DNA from: Legionellaceae bacterium
Lineage (GTDB): Bacteria; Pseudomonadota; Gammaproteobacteria; Legionellales; Legionellaceae
Direction of reading: 5' to 3'
DNA length: 64,000 nucleotides
Assembly: GCA_029210265.1 (NCBI GenBank)
Contig: JARGNP010000004.1
Span: forward strand, 41,187 to 105,186
Part shown: positions 26,930 to 35,217 of the stretch, piece after piece
Layout of the letters: each line of letters begins with the position of its first letter
Position numbering within the stretch: position 1 is the first letter of the stretch
Notes under the pieces: model-generated
The model's input: only the letters and a program-made list of their open reading frames with translations
Database searches by the model: none
What the model was told of the DNA's origin: nothing
Program-made: the position numbers and the translations under genes

Positions 26930-27256
26930 CTAAATATTACTATCAATGAAAGCAACCAGTTGAGATTTAGATAACGCCCCCATTTTTGTTGCTTTTACTT
27001 GACCGTTTTTAATCAGAAGTAAGGTCGGGATGCTCATGACACCATATTTTGATGGTGTTTCTGGGCTGTCGTCGATGTTAATTTTTGCAAAGGTGACTTT
27101 ATCGCTATAACTTTCTGCTGCTTCTTCAAAGGTCGGAGCAAATGCTCGGCATGGTCCACACCAAGGAGCCCAAAAATCGACAAGTACAGGTTGAGTAGCA
27201 TTTAAAACTTCAGTTTCAAAGTTTTCGTCGGTAACCGTTTTAACGTGATTGCTCAT
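26930..27256 (-). CDS. trxA: Thioredoxin
   Basis: A 108-aa thioredoxin, full length, with the active site WCGPC (C33 and C36) and the cis-proline segment SIPTLLLI. General cytoplasmic disulfide reductant. Three copies of TAAATATT lie around its 3' end at 26912-26940. In E. coli trxA lies upstream of rho; here a secreted-protein gene separates them. Confidence 0.97.
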   Translation of the reverse strand: MSNHVKTVTDENFETEVLNATQPVLVDFWAPWCGPCRAFAPTFEEAAESYSDKVTFAKINIDDSPETPSKYGVMSIPTLLLIKNGQVKATKMGALSKSQLVAFIDSNI

Positions 27257-27376
27257 GAATGAACCTCATTTAATTATAATAATTCCTATTTTCTGATGGC
27301 TCGCAAGAGACCATATTAAGAAAACAGGCCCGGAATCAAGTACTTAGCATAAACTAGTCCGGAAGCTAACAACCCA

Positions 27377-28105
27377 TTATAGATCACCCTCAAGCGCTTG
27401 CAAAACACTGAGTGCTGCAAGTGTTGCCGTTTCGGTACGCAAAATACGTGGTCCGAGCTGAATTCCATGGAATGACGCAGCTTTAGCTTGTTTAATTTCG
27501 TGCTGATCTAATCCACCTTCGGGTCCAATGAGTAACGCAATGTCACCTTGTTTCGCGGTGCCTTTTTTCCATGAACGCTCAGCCATAGGGTCAAGCATAC
27601 ACTTGGTTTGTGCTGAGCACGTTTCAAGGTAGCTATCAAACGAACAGGGTGAGTAAATACGCGGAATAACATTTCGACCGGATTGTTCACAGGCGCTGAT
27701 CGCAATGGCCTCCCACTGCGCGTGTTTTTTTGCAAGTTGCTTTGCATCACGACGTACGGCACCGTGCTGTGTGAGTAGTGGTGTAATGCTTGCCACGCCA
27801 AGCTCGACGGCTTTTTGAATAATAAAACTCATACGATCGCCCTTGGCAATGCCTTGGGCGAGATGGATCACACAAGGCGATTCGCGGTCGATGGGTTGGA
27901 CGCTTTCAATACGTACGGTGACATGGCGTTTGGTCGCTGCAGTAATCATGGCTGAATATTCACGGTTGTCGCCACAAAATAACGTTAAAATATCGCCTGG
28001 ATGCATACGAAGAACACGTGCGACATGCTTGCTCGCACCTTCTGATAGTTCAATACGATCATGAAGGTTGTACACGCCAGGATGATAAATACGAACGGTT
28101 CGCAT
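27377..28105 (-). CDS. rsmE: 16S rRNA (uracil1498-N3)-methyltransferase
   Basis: A 242-aa RsmE, a SPOUT-class methyltransferase that modifies U1498 of 16S rRNA. Recognised by the N-terminal PUA-like part, the FIIQKAVELGV segment, the knot motif LLIGPEGGLDQHEI and LGPRILRTETA. The start at 28105 (MRTVRIYHPG) has AGGAA about seven bases upstream; the longer frame to 28162 is unsupported. Length matches the family (about 243). Confidence 0.94.
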   Translation of the reverse strand: MRTVRIYHPGVYNLHDRIELSEGASKHVARVLRMHPGDILTLFCGDNREYSAMITAATKRHVTVRIESVQPIDRESPCVIHLAQGIAKGDRMSFIIQKAVELGVASITPLLTQHGAVRRDAKQLAKKHAQWEAIAISACEQSGRNVIPRIYSPCSFDSYLETCSAQTKCMLDPMAERSWKKGTAKQGDIALLIGPEGGLDQHEIKQAKAASFHGIQLGPRILRTETATLAALSVLQALEGDL

Positions 28106-28216
28106 AAAAAAATTCCTGCTTGATTTTGAGTATACTAAGTAGTGTATACCAATGTAACGCAATCCGTTATTCTATCTGCTTATAAATCTAGCGTAAATTA
28201 AGTTTAGAGGATGATC

Positions 28217-29611
28217 ATGAGCAAAATACGGGTTGAATCAGATAGTATGGGTGATATTAATGTGCCCGCAGACAAATATTGGGGCGCACAAACAGCGCGT
28301 TCGTTGCATCATTTTAATATTGGGCATGATTTGATGCCTAAAGAAGTGGTTCATGCTTTTGGTATTTTAAAAAAAGCCGCGGCCATAACCAATCAAGAGC
28401 TCGGTAAATTATCAGAAGAAAAATCTGAGCTGATTCAACAAGCAGCTGATGAAGTATCTTTAGGTAAATTAGATGCGCATTTTCCATTGCATGTTTGGCA
28501 AACCGGTAGTGGCACGCAATCTAATATGAACGCAAACGAAGTGATTTCGAATCGCGCGATAGAACTCGCCGGTGGTGTGATGGGTAGTAAAAGCCCTATT
28601 CATCCGAACGATGATGTCAATAAATCCCAATCATCCAACGATACGTTTCCAACCGCCATGCATATTGCGGCAGCAACCGCGTTTGATCAAACCTTACTTC
28701 CCGCAGTCAAAGCCTTGCGTGATGGCTTAGCTGCCAAAATGCATGCGTTTAAAGATATTGTAAAAATTGGTCGTACGCATTTACAAGATGCTGTGCCTTT
28801 AACATTAGGCCAAGAATTTTCGGCTTATGTGACACAACTTGATGCATGCATGGCACGTATGGAAGCTGTATTGCCGGAGTTGCATCAGCTTGCCTTAGGG
28901 GGCACGGCTGTGGGGACAGGATTAAATACGCATCCTGAATTTGCAACCAAAGTTGCGGGGCATATTGCATCGCTCACCCAACGTCCTTTTGTGACAGCAC
29001 CCAATAAATTCGAGGCGTTGGCATCGCATGAACCGTTGGTGATGGCACACAGTACGTTAAGAGCATTGGCATGTGCGTTGACCAAAATTGCCAATGATAT
29101 ACGGTGGTTAGCTTCTGGACCACGTTGCGGTATTGGCGAGTTAATTTTGCCAGAAAACGAGCCCGGTTCGTCGATTATGCCTGGTAAAGTGAATCCAACG
29201 CAGGCAGAAGCCATGCTGATGGTCTGCACGCAAGTGATGGGAAATGATGCGACGGTTGGTATCGCTGCAAGCCAAGGTAATTTTGAGCTGAATGTATCTA
29301 AGCCCGTGATTATTTTTAATGTGATGCATTCACTGCGTTTATTAGCGGATACATGTCATTCGTTTCAAGAGTTTTGTGTGGCAGGGCTCGAGGCGAATCT
29401 TCCCGTGATTGAAAGCTATGTGGACCGATCGCTGATGTTGGTCACAGCACTTAATCAGCATATTGGTTATGATAAAGCGGCGAAGATTGCGAAAACAGCG
29501 CATCAGGGCAATTTATCACTTCAAGAAGCGGCGGTGCAGTTGGGTTATTTGACGGCGGAAGAATTTGCCGAATATGTTCAGCCAGCGCATATGATTAAAC
29601 CCGAAGCGTAA
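28217..29611 (+). CDS. fumC: Fumarate hydratase class II
   Basis: A 464-aa oxygen-stable fumarase of the TCA cycle. The signature [13 protein letters not shown] is present, with the [13 protein letters not shown] and [17 protein letters not shown] substrate regions. The ATG at 28217 is six bases after GAGG; another ATG at 28211 overlaps the ribosome site. Monocistronic, followed by a tRNA gene with its own promoter. Confidence 0.97.
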   Translation: MSKIRVESDSMGDINVPADKYWGAQTARSLHHFNIGHDLMPKEVVHAFGILKKAAAITNQELGKLSEEKSELIQQAADEVSLGKLDAHFPLHVWQTGSGTQSNMNANEVISNRAIELAGGVMGSKSPIHPNDDVNKSQSSNDTFPTAMHIAAATAFDQTLLPAVKALRDGLAAKMHAFKDIVKIGRTHLQDAVPLTLGQEFSAYVTQLDACMARMEAVLPELHQLALGGTAVGTGLNTHPEFATKVAGHIASLTQRPFVTAPNKFEALASHEPLVMAHSTLRALACALTKIANDIRWLASGPRCGIGELILPENEPGSSIMPGKVNPTQAEAMLMVCTQVMGNDATVGIAASQGNFELNVSKPVIIFNVMHSLRLLADTCHSFQEFCVAGLEANLPVIESYVDRSLMLVTALNQHIGYDKAAKIAKTAHQGNLSLQEAAVQLGYLTAEEFAEYVQPAHMIKPEA

Positions 29612-29617
29612 GATAAG

Positions 29618-29646
29618 TTGACAAACTTGAAGTAATTGCGTAGTTT
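29618..29646 (+). promoter_or_regulatory. Promoter of tRNA-Leu(CAG)
   Basis: TTGACA (29618-29623), 17-base spacer, TAGTTT (29641-29646), 11 bases before the tRNA 5' end. Confidence 0.75.
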
Positions 29647-29657
29647 ACCCTTCGATT

Positions 29658-29743
29658 GCCGAGGTGGTGGAATGGTAGACACGCTAGCTTCAGGTGCTAG
29701 TGGGGGCAACCCCGTGGAGGTTCGAGTCCTCTTCTCGGTACCA
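29658..29743 (+). tRNA. tRNA-Leu, anticodon CAG
   Basis: An 86-base class II tRNA with GCCGAGG acceptor arm, a long variable arm (GGGGGCAACCCC), T-loop GGTTCGAGTCC and encoded CCA. The anticodon stem CTAGC/GCTAG holds the loop TTCAGGT, giving CAG (reads CUG). Confidence 0.96.
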
Positions 29744-29859
29744 TTAAATAAGTTTGAATCACTTCTCACGTTTTCAATACGCATATATTTGGTTAAATAC
29801 TGATCTTTGCGGCCCCTCGTGATACACTGGCTTTATTTCAAGCCAAAAGGTTACGTGCT

Positions 29860-30666
29860 ATGCGATCTTATATTGATTTTGAAACATCTTTAGATATCGA
29901 AATAACTCGGGAAACTGCTTTTTTTCTTGCTTATGATCTTGATCAAACCGCCGGGCAAGAAGTTTTTATGCTTCATGCAGTTCCATCAATAACAGAGTCC
30001 GTTCACTTACAGCAAACGCTTAAAAAAACGGTAAAAACGTATTGGCCCATGAGCAATCAATTATTGTCTTCCGGTAATGATTCGCTTGATACAAACCTTA
30101 TTTTTCCACATGATAGTTTAATAAATCAGCCGTTGACGCGTGTTGATATTGAAAAGAGCTTTCCTGGTCATCTATTAAAATTAGAGTTATTTGGTGATGC
30201 ACTAAGGCAGCAGGCTCAAAAACAAAGTCAAATGACTGAGCATGAGCTGCTGATCTTCAATAGCGAACAACAGGATTTGAAAAGCAAAGCCGTCATGGAT
30301 AGTGCTGAGCAAGCCATGGATAGTGCTGAGCAAGCCATGGATGGTGCTGAGCAAGCCATGGATGGTCTTAATCAAGCCATGAAAGACCTTAGTGAAAGCA
30401 TACGTAGGCAAGAGAATTTAGATTTCAGCGCTGATGATTGTTTAAGCGTTATTTTGAAAACTGCGTGCATGTGGGAGGTTCAGTTGGCCGCTATTGCTCT
30501 CGGAACGCTTCTTTTGTTAGCGTTTAACGGAGCTGGAGCCGTGGCTTTAGGCGTAGGATTGATTGCTGTTGGTGTAACCGGATGTGCAGTAAGCTTTTTT
30601 TCACCGAATGCGGATGATGCATCCGATAGAAGTGAATGCGGCAGCTCTCTATCGGTGGAGATATAA
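29860..30666 (+). CDS. Unknown protein with heptad tandem repeats and C-terminal membrane helices
   Basis: A 268-aa protein I do not recognise. The middle has four copies of a seven-residue repeat (MDSAEQA, MDSAEQA, MDGAEQA, MDGLNQA; residues about 146-173), encoded by 21-base direct repeats, then MKDLSES. Seven-residue periodicity fits one amphipathic helix or a coiled coil. Residues about 207-247 form two hydrophobic helices, with a Cys-containing polar tail after them. There is no N-terminal signal. The layout (soluble domain, coiled coil, hairpin membrane anchor) resembles intracellular bacterial effectors placed in host membranes, but this is only an analogy. Confidence 0.65.
   Translation: MRSYIDFETSLDIEITRETAFFLAYDLDQTAGQEVFMLHAVPSITESVHLQQTLKKTVKTYWPMSNQLLSSGNDSLDTNLIFPHDSLINQPLTRVDIEKSFPGHLLKLELFGDALRQQAQKQSQMTEHELLIFNSEQQDLKSKAVMDSAEQAMDSAEQAMDGAEQAMDGLNQAMKDLSESIRRQENLDFSADDCLSVILKTACMWEVQLAAIALGTLLLLAFNGAGAVALGVGLIAVGVTGCAVSFFSPNADDASDRSECGSSLSVEI
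30295..30378 (+). repeat. Four 21-base direct repeats inside the heptad-repeat gene
   Basis: Four contiguous units of 21 bases beginning ATGGATRGT and ending CAAGCC. The first two are identical, the third differs by one base, and the fourth by several. Copy number could change by slippage without breaking the frame. Confidence 0.92.
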
Positions 30667-30683
30667 GATTTCATCTTATTTTT
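30663..30683 (+). terminator. Short terminator overlapping a stop codon
   Basis: ATAAGAT (30663-30669) pairs with ATCTTAT (30673-30679) over a TTC loop, followed by TTTT. The stop codon TAA (30664-30666) lies in the left arm. Confidence 0.55.
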
Positions 30684-30700
30684 CGTACTCCTCTATGCAT

Positions 30701-30982
30701 TTAATTTTCAGTAAACGTCCCTTTTTCTTGCATGGCATAGAAATTTTTAAGTTCAAAATCAACATAATTTTCAAGAAGATGTTTTATTTCATGCTCAGCG
30801 CCGTGATGGCTTTCGTTATCCGTATGAAAGTGAGTTTGTGAAAACCATTTTTTAGGGGTGCTTAATAAATAAACTGCATTGCCATGCGCTTCAAATAATG
30901 CGGACTCATCGGCTGAGGCTGAAGCATTGAGTTTGCTGACTTGGTAAGATAATTTAAATCCTTTATAAATATATTCGATCAT
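30701..30982 (-). CDS. Small unknown protein
   Basis: A 93-aa soluble protein starting MIEYIYKGFKLSYQV, with a His-rich middle (HFHTDNESHHGAEHE). The ATG at 30982 has GGAGC about eight bases upstream; the frame extends to 31060 without support. A perfect 13-base palindrome, CCCAAT-C-ATTGGG, lies in its leader at 31001-31013. I do not recognise the family. Confidence 0.6.
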   Translation of the reverse strand: MIEYIYKGFKLSYQVSKLNASASADESALFEAHGNAVYLLSTPKKWFSQTHFHTDNESHHGAEHEIKHLLENYVDFELKNFYAMQEKGTFTEN

Positions 30983-31000
30983 GATGCTGCTCCTAAAACG

Positions 31001-31013
31001 CCCAATCATTGGG
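31001..31013. promoter_or_regulatory. Palindrome in the leader of the 93-aa gene, possible operator
   Basis: CCCAAT and ATTGGG flank a single C. The spacer is too short for an RNA hairpin, so a dimeric DNA-binding protein is more likely, if it is functional at all. Confidence 0.25.
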
Positions 31014-31174
31014 TTGTCCGTGGATTTATCTCGTATCGCGTTGGCATGATCGCACAACACAGTCGGCTAACTTTGTAACATGCTCGTCTTATTTTTGCAA
31101 AAAATGTTATTCAAATCGTATGGGGTTGGGTATACTGCAAGTCAATACGTTAATCTTCTTTGGGTTATCATCCT

Positions 31175-31849
31175 ATGATGGGTAATCTCTTTAATATGTT
31201 TGGGCCTTCACCGATTAAGCCCATCGAACAACACATGTACAAAGTGTATCAGTGTGCCAAGCAGCTGCTACCTTTTTTTGATGCTGTGCTGGCGAATAAT
31301 TGGGATACGGCCATACAACTCAAAGCGGATATTAGCGCGCTTGAAAAAGAAGCCGATGTGATTAAGCGAGATTTACGTCTACATTTACCTGCCGGGTTGT
31401 TTTTACCCGTTGCGCGAACAGACGTCTTAGAGTTATTAGGTTGCCAAGATCGTATTGCAAATAAAGCGGAAGATATTGCTGGCCTCATGGTCGGTCGTCG
31501 TATGCTTATCCCAGAGGCACTTACTGAATATTTTATGCCTTTTTTAAAACGTTCGTTGGACGCCGCACAACAGGCATGTAAAGCAATTAATGAACTTGAT
31601 CAGCTTCTTGAAACAGGATTTCGTGGAAGTGAAGTGACCATTGTTGAAGACATGATTGTAACGTTGGATAAAATCGAACATGATAGTGACGATCAGCTGG
31701 CGGACATCCGGCATCGTATTTTTGAAATAGAAAGCGCATTACCCACATTGGATGTGATATTTCTCTATAAATTGGTTCAATGGATTGGTGACTTAGCTGA
31801 CCACGCACAAACTGTGGGTGGACGGCTTCAAATTTTGATTGCCAGGTAA
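31175..31849 (+). CDS. DUF47 (PhoU-like) phosphate transport accessory protein
   Basis: A 224-aa all-helical protein of the TIGR00153/DUF47 family, distant relatives of PhoU, nearly always beside a Pit transporter as here. Typical segments are LEKEADVIKRDLRLHLP and LDKIEHDSDDQLADIRHRIF. The ATG at 31175 or 31178 is preferred; the frame runs open to a TTG at 31160. An extended -10 TGGGTATACT ends at 31136. The stop is 10 bases before the PiT start. Confidence 0.88.
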   Translation: MMGNLFNMFGPSPIKPIEQHMYKVYQCAKQLLPFFDAVLANNWDTAIQLKADISALEKEADVIKRDLRLHLPAGLFLPVARTDVLELLGCQDRIANKAEDIAGLMVGRRMLIPEALTEYFMPFLKRSLDAAQQACKAINELDQLLETGFRGSEVTIVEDMIVTLDKIEHDSDDQLADIRHRIFEIESALPTLDVIFLYKLVQWIGDLADHAQTVGGRLQILIAR

Positions 31850-31859
31850 TACTCATCCT

Positions 31860-33110
31860 ATGGATATTTCAGTTCTGTATTTTTCACTCGCTATTTTACT
31901 TTGTTTTTTAATGACGTGGGGCGTTGGCGCGAACGATTTGGCCAATGTTATGAGCACCACCATGGGCTCAAAAGCCATCACGGTTAAACAAGCGCTGTGT
32001 GTAGCGGTTATTTTTGAGTTCTTAGGCGCTTTTTTGGGTGGGACCGATGTCACCGCGACGTTGCGTGATGGCATTATTGATGTACAGTTGCTGGCCGAGC
32101 AACCGACAATGTTGATTGAAGGTATGTTAGGTGTGCTGATGGCTTGTACGATTTGGATGCATCTAGCAAGCTTTATTGGTGTTCCCGTGTCGATAACCAA
32201 CGCACTTGTGGGTTCCATGGTTGGTTTTGGTTGGCTTGTGCTTGGAAAGCAAGCGGTACATTGGCATCAAGTGTCACATATTGCGGTTGGGTGGGTAACA
32301 TCCCCACTGATTGCTGGCACCACGGCTTATGCTTTGTTTTTCAGTATTCAGCAAACGATTTTTGCGCAACCTAACGTGCTCGAACGTGCCAAGCGCTTTA
32401 TTCCGATTTATCTTTTTTTAGTTGGCTCAGTGCTGTCGTTTATTACGGTATTCAAAGGCCTCGCGCATTTTGATGTTCAGTTGAATATAAAGCAGAGTAT
32501 GCTGGTTACGTTGGGAACGAGTATGAGCATCACGTTATTCGGCATGTGGGTGATTCGCCGTATTCCTGAGCGGCCTAAATTACGACGACGCGATTGTTTT
32601 AAGCAAGTGGAAAAATATTTTGCTGTGCTCATGGCCATGACCGCATGTGCGATGGTGTTTGCGCATGGCGCGAATGATGTTGCTTTAGCCGTCGCACCGC
32701 TTAGCATGGTGCATAGCTTGATCATGCATGCGGATGAGCCTTTTCGTGCGGCGGGCTATCCTACCTGGATTGTTTTATTGGGCGCAACAGGTGCTGTGAT
32801 CGGTTTTCTTGTGCAGGGCCGACGCGTAATTGAAACGGTTGGGAGTTCGATTACGGCATTAACACCGAGTCGAGCATTTGCTGCAACACTTTCGGCTGCA
32901 ACAACGGTCGTTGTTGCAACCAGCATCGGGATTCCTGTTTCTGCCACACAAACCTTGGTTGGTTCAGTCTTAGGTGTTGGTCTTGCCCGTGGTATTGGTG
33001 CTTTGAATCTCGTTGTGATCCGAAATATTTTCACCTCGTGGATTCTCACACTTCCTGCTGCATGCGTTCTTACTATTATGTCATATAAAATTTTACACGC
33101 GGCTTTCTAG
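31860..33110 (+). CDS. Low-affinity inorganic phosphate transporter, PiT family
   Basis: A 416-aa inner-membrane transporter with about ten helices and the two PiT signature repeats: GANDLANVMSTTMGSKAI near residue 23 and FAHGANDVALAVAPL near 265. It moves metal-phosphate with protons. The start MDISVLYFSLAILL at 31860 gives the usual N-terminal helix; the frame upstream to a TTG at 31839 overlaps the DUF47 gene. Its stop codon lies within a hairpin shared with the convergent DUF1566 gene. Confidence 0.93.
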   Translation: MDISVLYFSLAILLCFLMTWGVGANDLANVMSTTMGSKAITVKQALCVAVIFEFLGAFLGGTDVTATLRDGIIDVQLLAEQPTMLIEGMLGVLMACTIWMHLASFIGVPVSITNALVGSMVGFGWLVLGKQAVHWHQVSHIAVGWVTSPLIAGTTAYALFFSIQQTIFAQPNVLERAKRFIPIYLFLVGSVLSFITVFKGLAHFDVQLNIKQSMLVTLGTSMSITLFGMWVIRRIPERPKLRRRDCFKQVEKYFAVLMAMTACAMVFAHGANDVALAVAPLSMVHSLIMHADEPFRAAGYPTWIVLLGATGAVIGFLVQGRRVIETVGSSITALTPSRAFAATLSAATTVVVATSIGIPVSATQTLVGSVLGVGLARGIGALNLVVIRNIFTSWILTLPAACVLTIMSYKILHAAF

Positions 33111-33119
33111 TTAGAAAGC
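33102..33119. terminator. Hairpin over the stop codons of a convergent pair
   Basis: GCTTTCTA (33102-33109) and TAGAAAGC (33112-33119) form a near-continuous palindrome around GT. The PiT stop TAG (33108-33110) and the opposing stop (33111-33113) both lie inside. The two-base centre means that as RNA a few inner pairs must open. Confidence 0.45.
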
Positions 33120-33860
33120 ACGTATGCAGCGTACTGTTAAAGCATCGCCTTTAGTAAAAGATGCTGAGGAAGGAGAGAAACCAGATTCCACGAAGATAGC
33201 GTAGGCACTGGAGGCGTCCACTTGCGTCGAGCTCCAGTATTCACTTAAGTCCGTCAATCTAACAACAGAGTCCTGCAAAGCAAGTTGAATCAGCTCAAAC
33301 TTTGAAGGAAGATACCAGTCCGCGTAACAATTGGCACCGGCAGCTGCGCTCGTCGTTTGATCACAAGCCGTTGCTCCGTCAGCTTGGATGGCATAGCGTA
33401 GGCAGGTGAGTGCAGCAGAGTCAGCGGTGTCCCCCTGACTTGCCTGATAAGACCTGATTGCATTGGTATTGCTTATACCTGCAAGTAAACCATCTCCTAC
33501 GGCTAATTCATCACCAGAGTCACTGTATCGAACAGCACTACTATTATCACTTACTGAAGCGATTAACCCATGTTGTCCTGAGCTCGCGCTATCAAGGTAA
33601 AAGATTGTGCCTCCTTGATAGGTATCGCCTATGGCATGATTGTTAGCCGTAGCACTAATGGTCGCAGGGTTTGTGGCTGTATCTATTAGTATACCAGCAC
33701 CTGCTGTGTAGGTTGTGCTAGGGCTAAGTTGAGCAATCGCCTCTTGAACCACCTGATTAACGTATGTGGTTGAAGCAGGGTTTGAGGCAGCAAAGGCCAG
33801 GGTTGAAACGGAAAATGTAAAAATAAACATTAAGATATTTTTTTTTGAATAGGCTTTCAT
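33111..33860 (-). CDS. Secreted protein with C-terminal DUF1566-like domain
   Basis: A 249-aa protein with a signal peptide (cleavage near AFA-ASN). The C-terminal half (about 85-249) has the DUF1566/Lcl-like pattern: GGTIFYLD, WYLPSKFEL, EYWSSTQ, and the terminal VRCIRAF. In Legionella the Lcl collagen-like adhesin carries a related C-terminal domain (family knowledge). The mature N-terminus is short, with no collagen repeats. Compare the gene at 39967, which shares the domain but not the N-terminal part. A periplasmic or surface role is likely; the ligand is unknown. Confidence 0.78.
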   Translation of the reverse strand: MKAYSKKNILMFIFTFSVSTLAFAASNPASTTYVNQVVQEAIAQLSPSTTYTAGAGILIDTATNPATISATANNHAIGDTYQGGTIFYLDSASSGQHGLIASVSDNSSAVRYSDSGDELAVGDGLLAGISNTNAIRSYQASQGDTADSAALTCLRYAIQADGATACDQTTSAAAGANCYADWYLPSKFELIQLALQDSVVRLTDLSEYWSSTQVDASSAYAIFVESGFSPSSASFTKGDALTVRCIRAF

Positions 33861-34040
33861 TATTTTTTTCCTGTTGGAAGGTTCGCTGTATCTGTCAGGG
33901 TAAATATTATACTCCTTGTTTTTTTATACTAGAGCAAGCATTAATTTACAATAATTAAAAAAAAGCTCTTGTTGTCTATAATGTAATTAGCTGTAATGAT
34001 TTGTACGCAAAAAGATAAAGCTTGCTGGAGGTAAGATTTC

Positions 34041-34478
34041 ATGTCAGATATTGATGAACAAATAAATGCATTGCGTGAGCGTTTGGGAAATTTAGGCGCT
34101 CAGCAAGAAAGCAAGGCAAAAACAAAAGGACTTTTTTCGAATGGCTCCAAACCTGATGTGATGCGTTCGTTACAAGGTGATATCACGAGGCTTTTGACTC
34201 AAGCGAAATTGCAAGCTGGGTTTGAATTAACATCGAAGCAGCTGGCTGCTTTAAAAGAGCTCCGTGCAGAGGTGCGAGATAAGGTTGCTGAAGTTAGTCC
34301 AAGTACGGTGAAACATCATTGGACTGAGGTAAGACAGCAGGCGGAGTCATCTAAATCCGTATCTGCTCAGAGTGTGTTCAAACAATGGGCTCAAGAGAAG
34401 CGAGAAGTGGATGAGGATAATAAAAATAAACCAGAAGGGCCTGGGTTATTAGGTATAAATAAGGGCACAAATAAATAA
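34041..34478 (+). CDS. Unknown small charged helical protein
   Basis: A 145-aa lysine/glutamate-rich helical protein without signal peptide or membrane helix, probably coiled-coil. GGAGGT at 34027-34032 lies eight bases before the ATG; TATAAT at 33977-33982 may be its -10 box. The C-terminal 30 residues mix an acidic stretch (EKREVDEDNK) with Gly/Lys. Family not recognised. Confidence 0.65.
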   Translation: MSDIDEQINALRERLGNLGAQQESKAKTKGLFSNGSKPDVMRSLQGDITRLLTQAKLQAGFELTSKQLAALKELRAEVRDKVAEVSPSTVKHHWTEVRQQAESSKSVSAQSVFKQWAQEKREVDEDNKNKPEGPGLLGINKGTNK

Positions 34479-34485
34479 GTATTTT

Positions 34486-34911
34486 TTATCTACGTGTCAT
34501 TACCGACGCGGTCATGCGTGAGGTGCAGGTTAATTGATTTTGGTCGTTGTAGAGTTCTATGAGCCAAATATGCGTGCTGCGGCCGATGTGTATAGGGCGA
34601 GTTACGCCGGTTATTAGACCTTCACGGACCGATCGAATGTGGTTGGCATTGATTTCAAGTCCAACACAGTAATAAAGTGATTGGTCGACTGCTGCATTCG
34701 CGGCCGTACTTGCCATGGTTTCAGCGAGTACAACGTTTGCGCCACCGTGTACGATACCAATCGGCTGTTTTGTTCGCTCTGTGGCCGGCATGGTGGCTGT
34801 CAAGGTATCTTCACCGACGAGGGTAAATTGAATATCAAGCCAGTCGGCCATGGTATTTTCACCGCGCTGATTGAGCGTTTCGGGTGTGATAGCTTGAGCC
34901 CAAATGGCCAT
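34486..34911 (-). CDS. Hotdog-fold acyl-CoA thioesterase
   Basis: A 141-aa thioesterase of the YdiI/EntH (MenI-like) group. The catalytic segment GIVHGGANVVLAET has His55 and Glu64 as expected. Such enzymes hydrolyse acyl or aryl CoA/carrier thioesters; no menaquinone or siderophore genes lie nearby, so the substrate is open. It converges on the 145-aa gene with a seven-base gap and lies just downstream of the 62-aa gene. Confidence 0.87.
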   Translation of the reverse strand: MAIWAQAITPETLNQRGENTMADWLDIQFTLVGEDTLTATMPATERTKQPIGIVHGGANVVLAETMASTAANAAVDQSLYYCVGLEINANHIRSVREGLITGVTRPIHIGRSTHIWLIELYNDQNQLTCTSRMTASVMTRR

Positions 34912-34923
34912 GATGTATAATCC

Positions 34924-35112
34924 CTAAAATTTATCCCATAAAATATTTTCTTCGGTATTTAAGCTTACTTCGTCACGCAGTTTAAATATTCTTTCATGCT
35001 TACTGATTTCACGCTGTTGTGACGTGGTGAGGGCGTGTGTGGCATCAAAACCGTGCAGTAATTTATCATATGGGCTGACATATTTTTTGTCTATCTCAGG
35101 TGCTTTACTCAT
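34924..35112 (-). CDS. Small unknown protein upstream of the thioesterase
   Basis: A 62-aa charged soluble protein (MSKAPEIDKKYVSPYDKLL...). GGAG lies seven bases before the ATG at 35112. It ends 12 bases before the thioesterase start on the same strand, so the two are probably one operon. Family not recognised. Confidence 0.6.
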   Translation of the reverse strand: MSKAPEIDKKYVSPYDKLLHGFDATHALTTSQQREISKHERIFKLRDEVSLNTEENILWDKF

Positions 35113-35217
35113 ATCTATTCTCCAACGAGCTTATTTACAATGTGTAAATTCTACCGAATTTTGATTGAAGTTGCTATGTATCATCATGGTTTAAAAAACA
35201 GAGTTTCATGTGCTGCT

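Noticed and set aside
26912..26940. Three TAAATATT direct repeats by the trxA stop
   Set aside because: Short and AT-rich in an AT-rich spacer; no evidence of function or of a CRISPR-like array.
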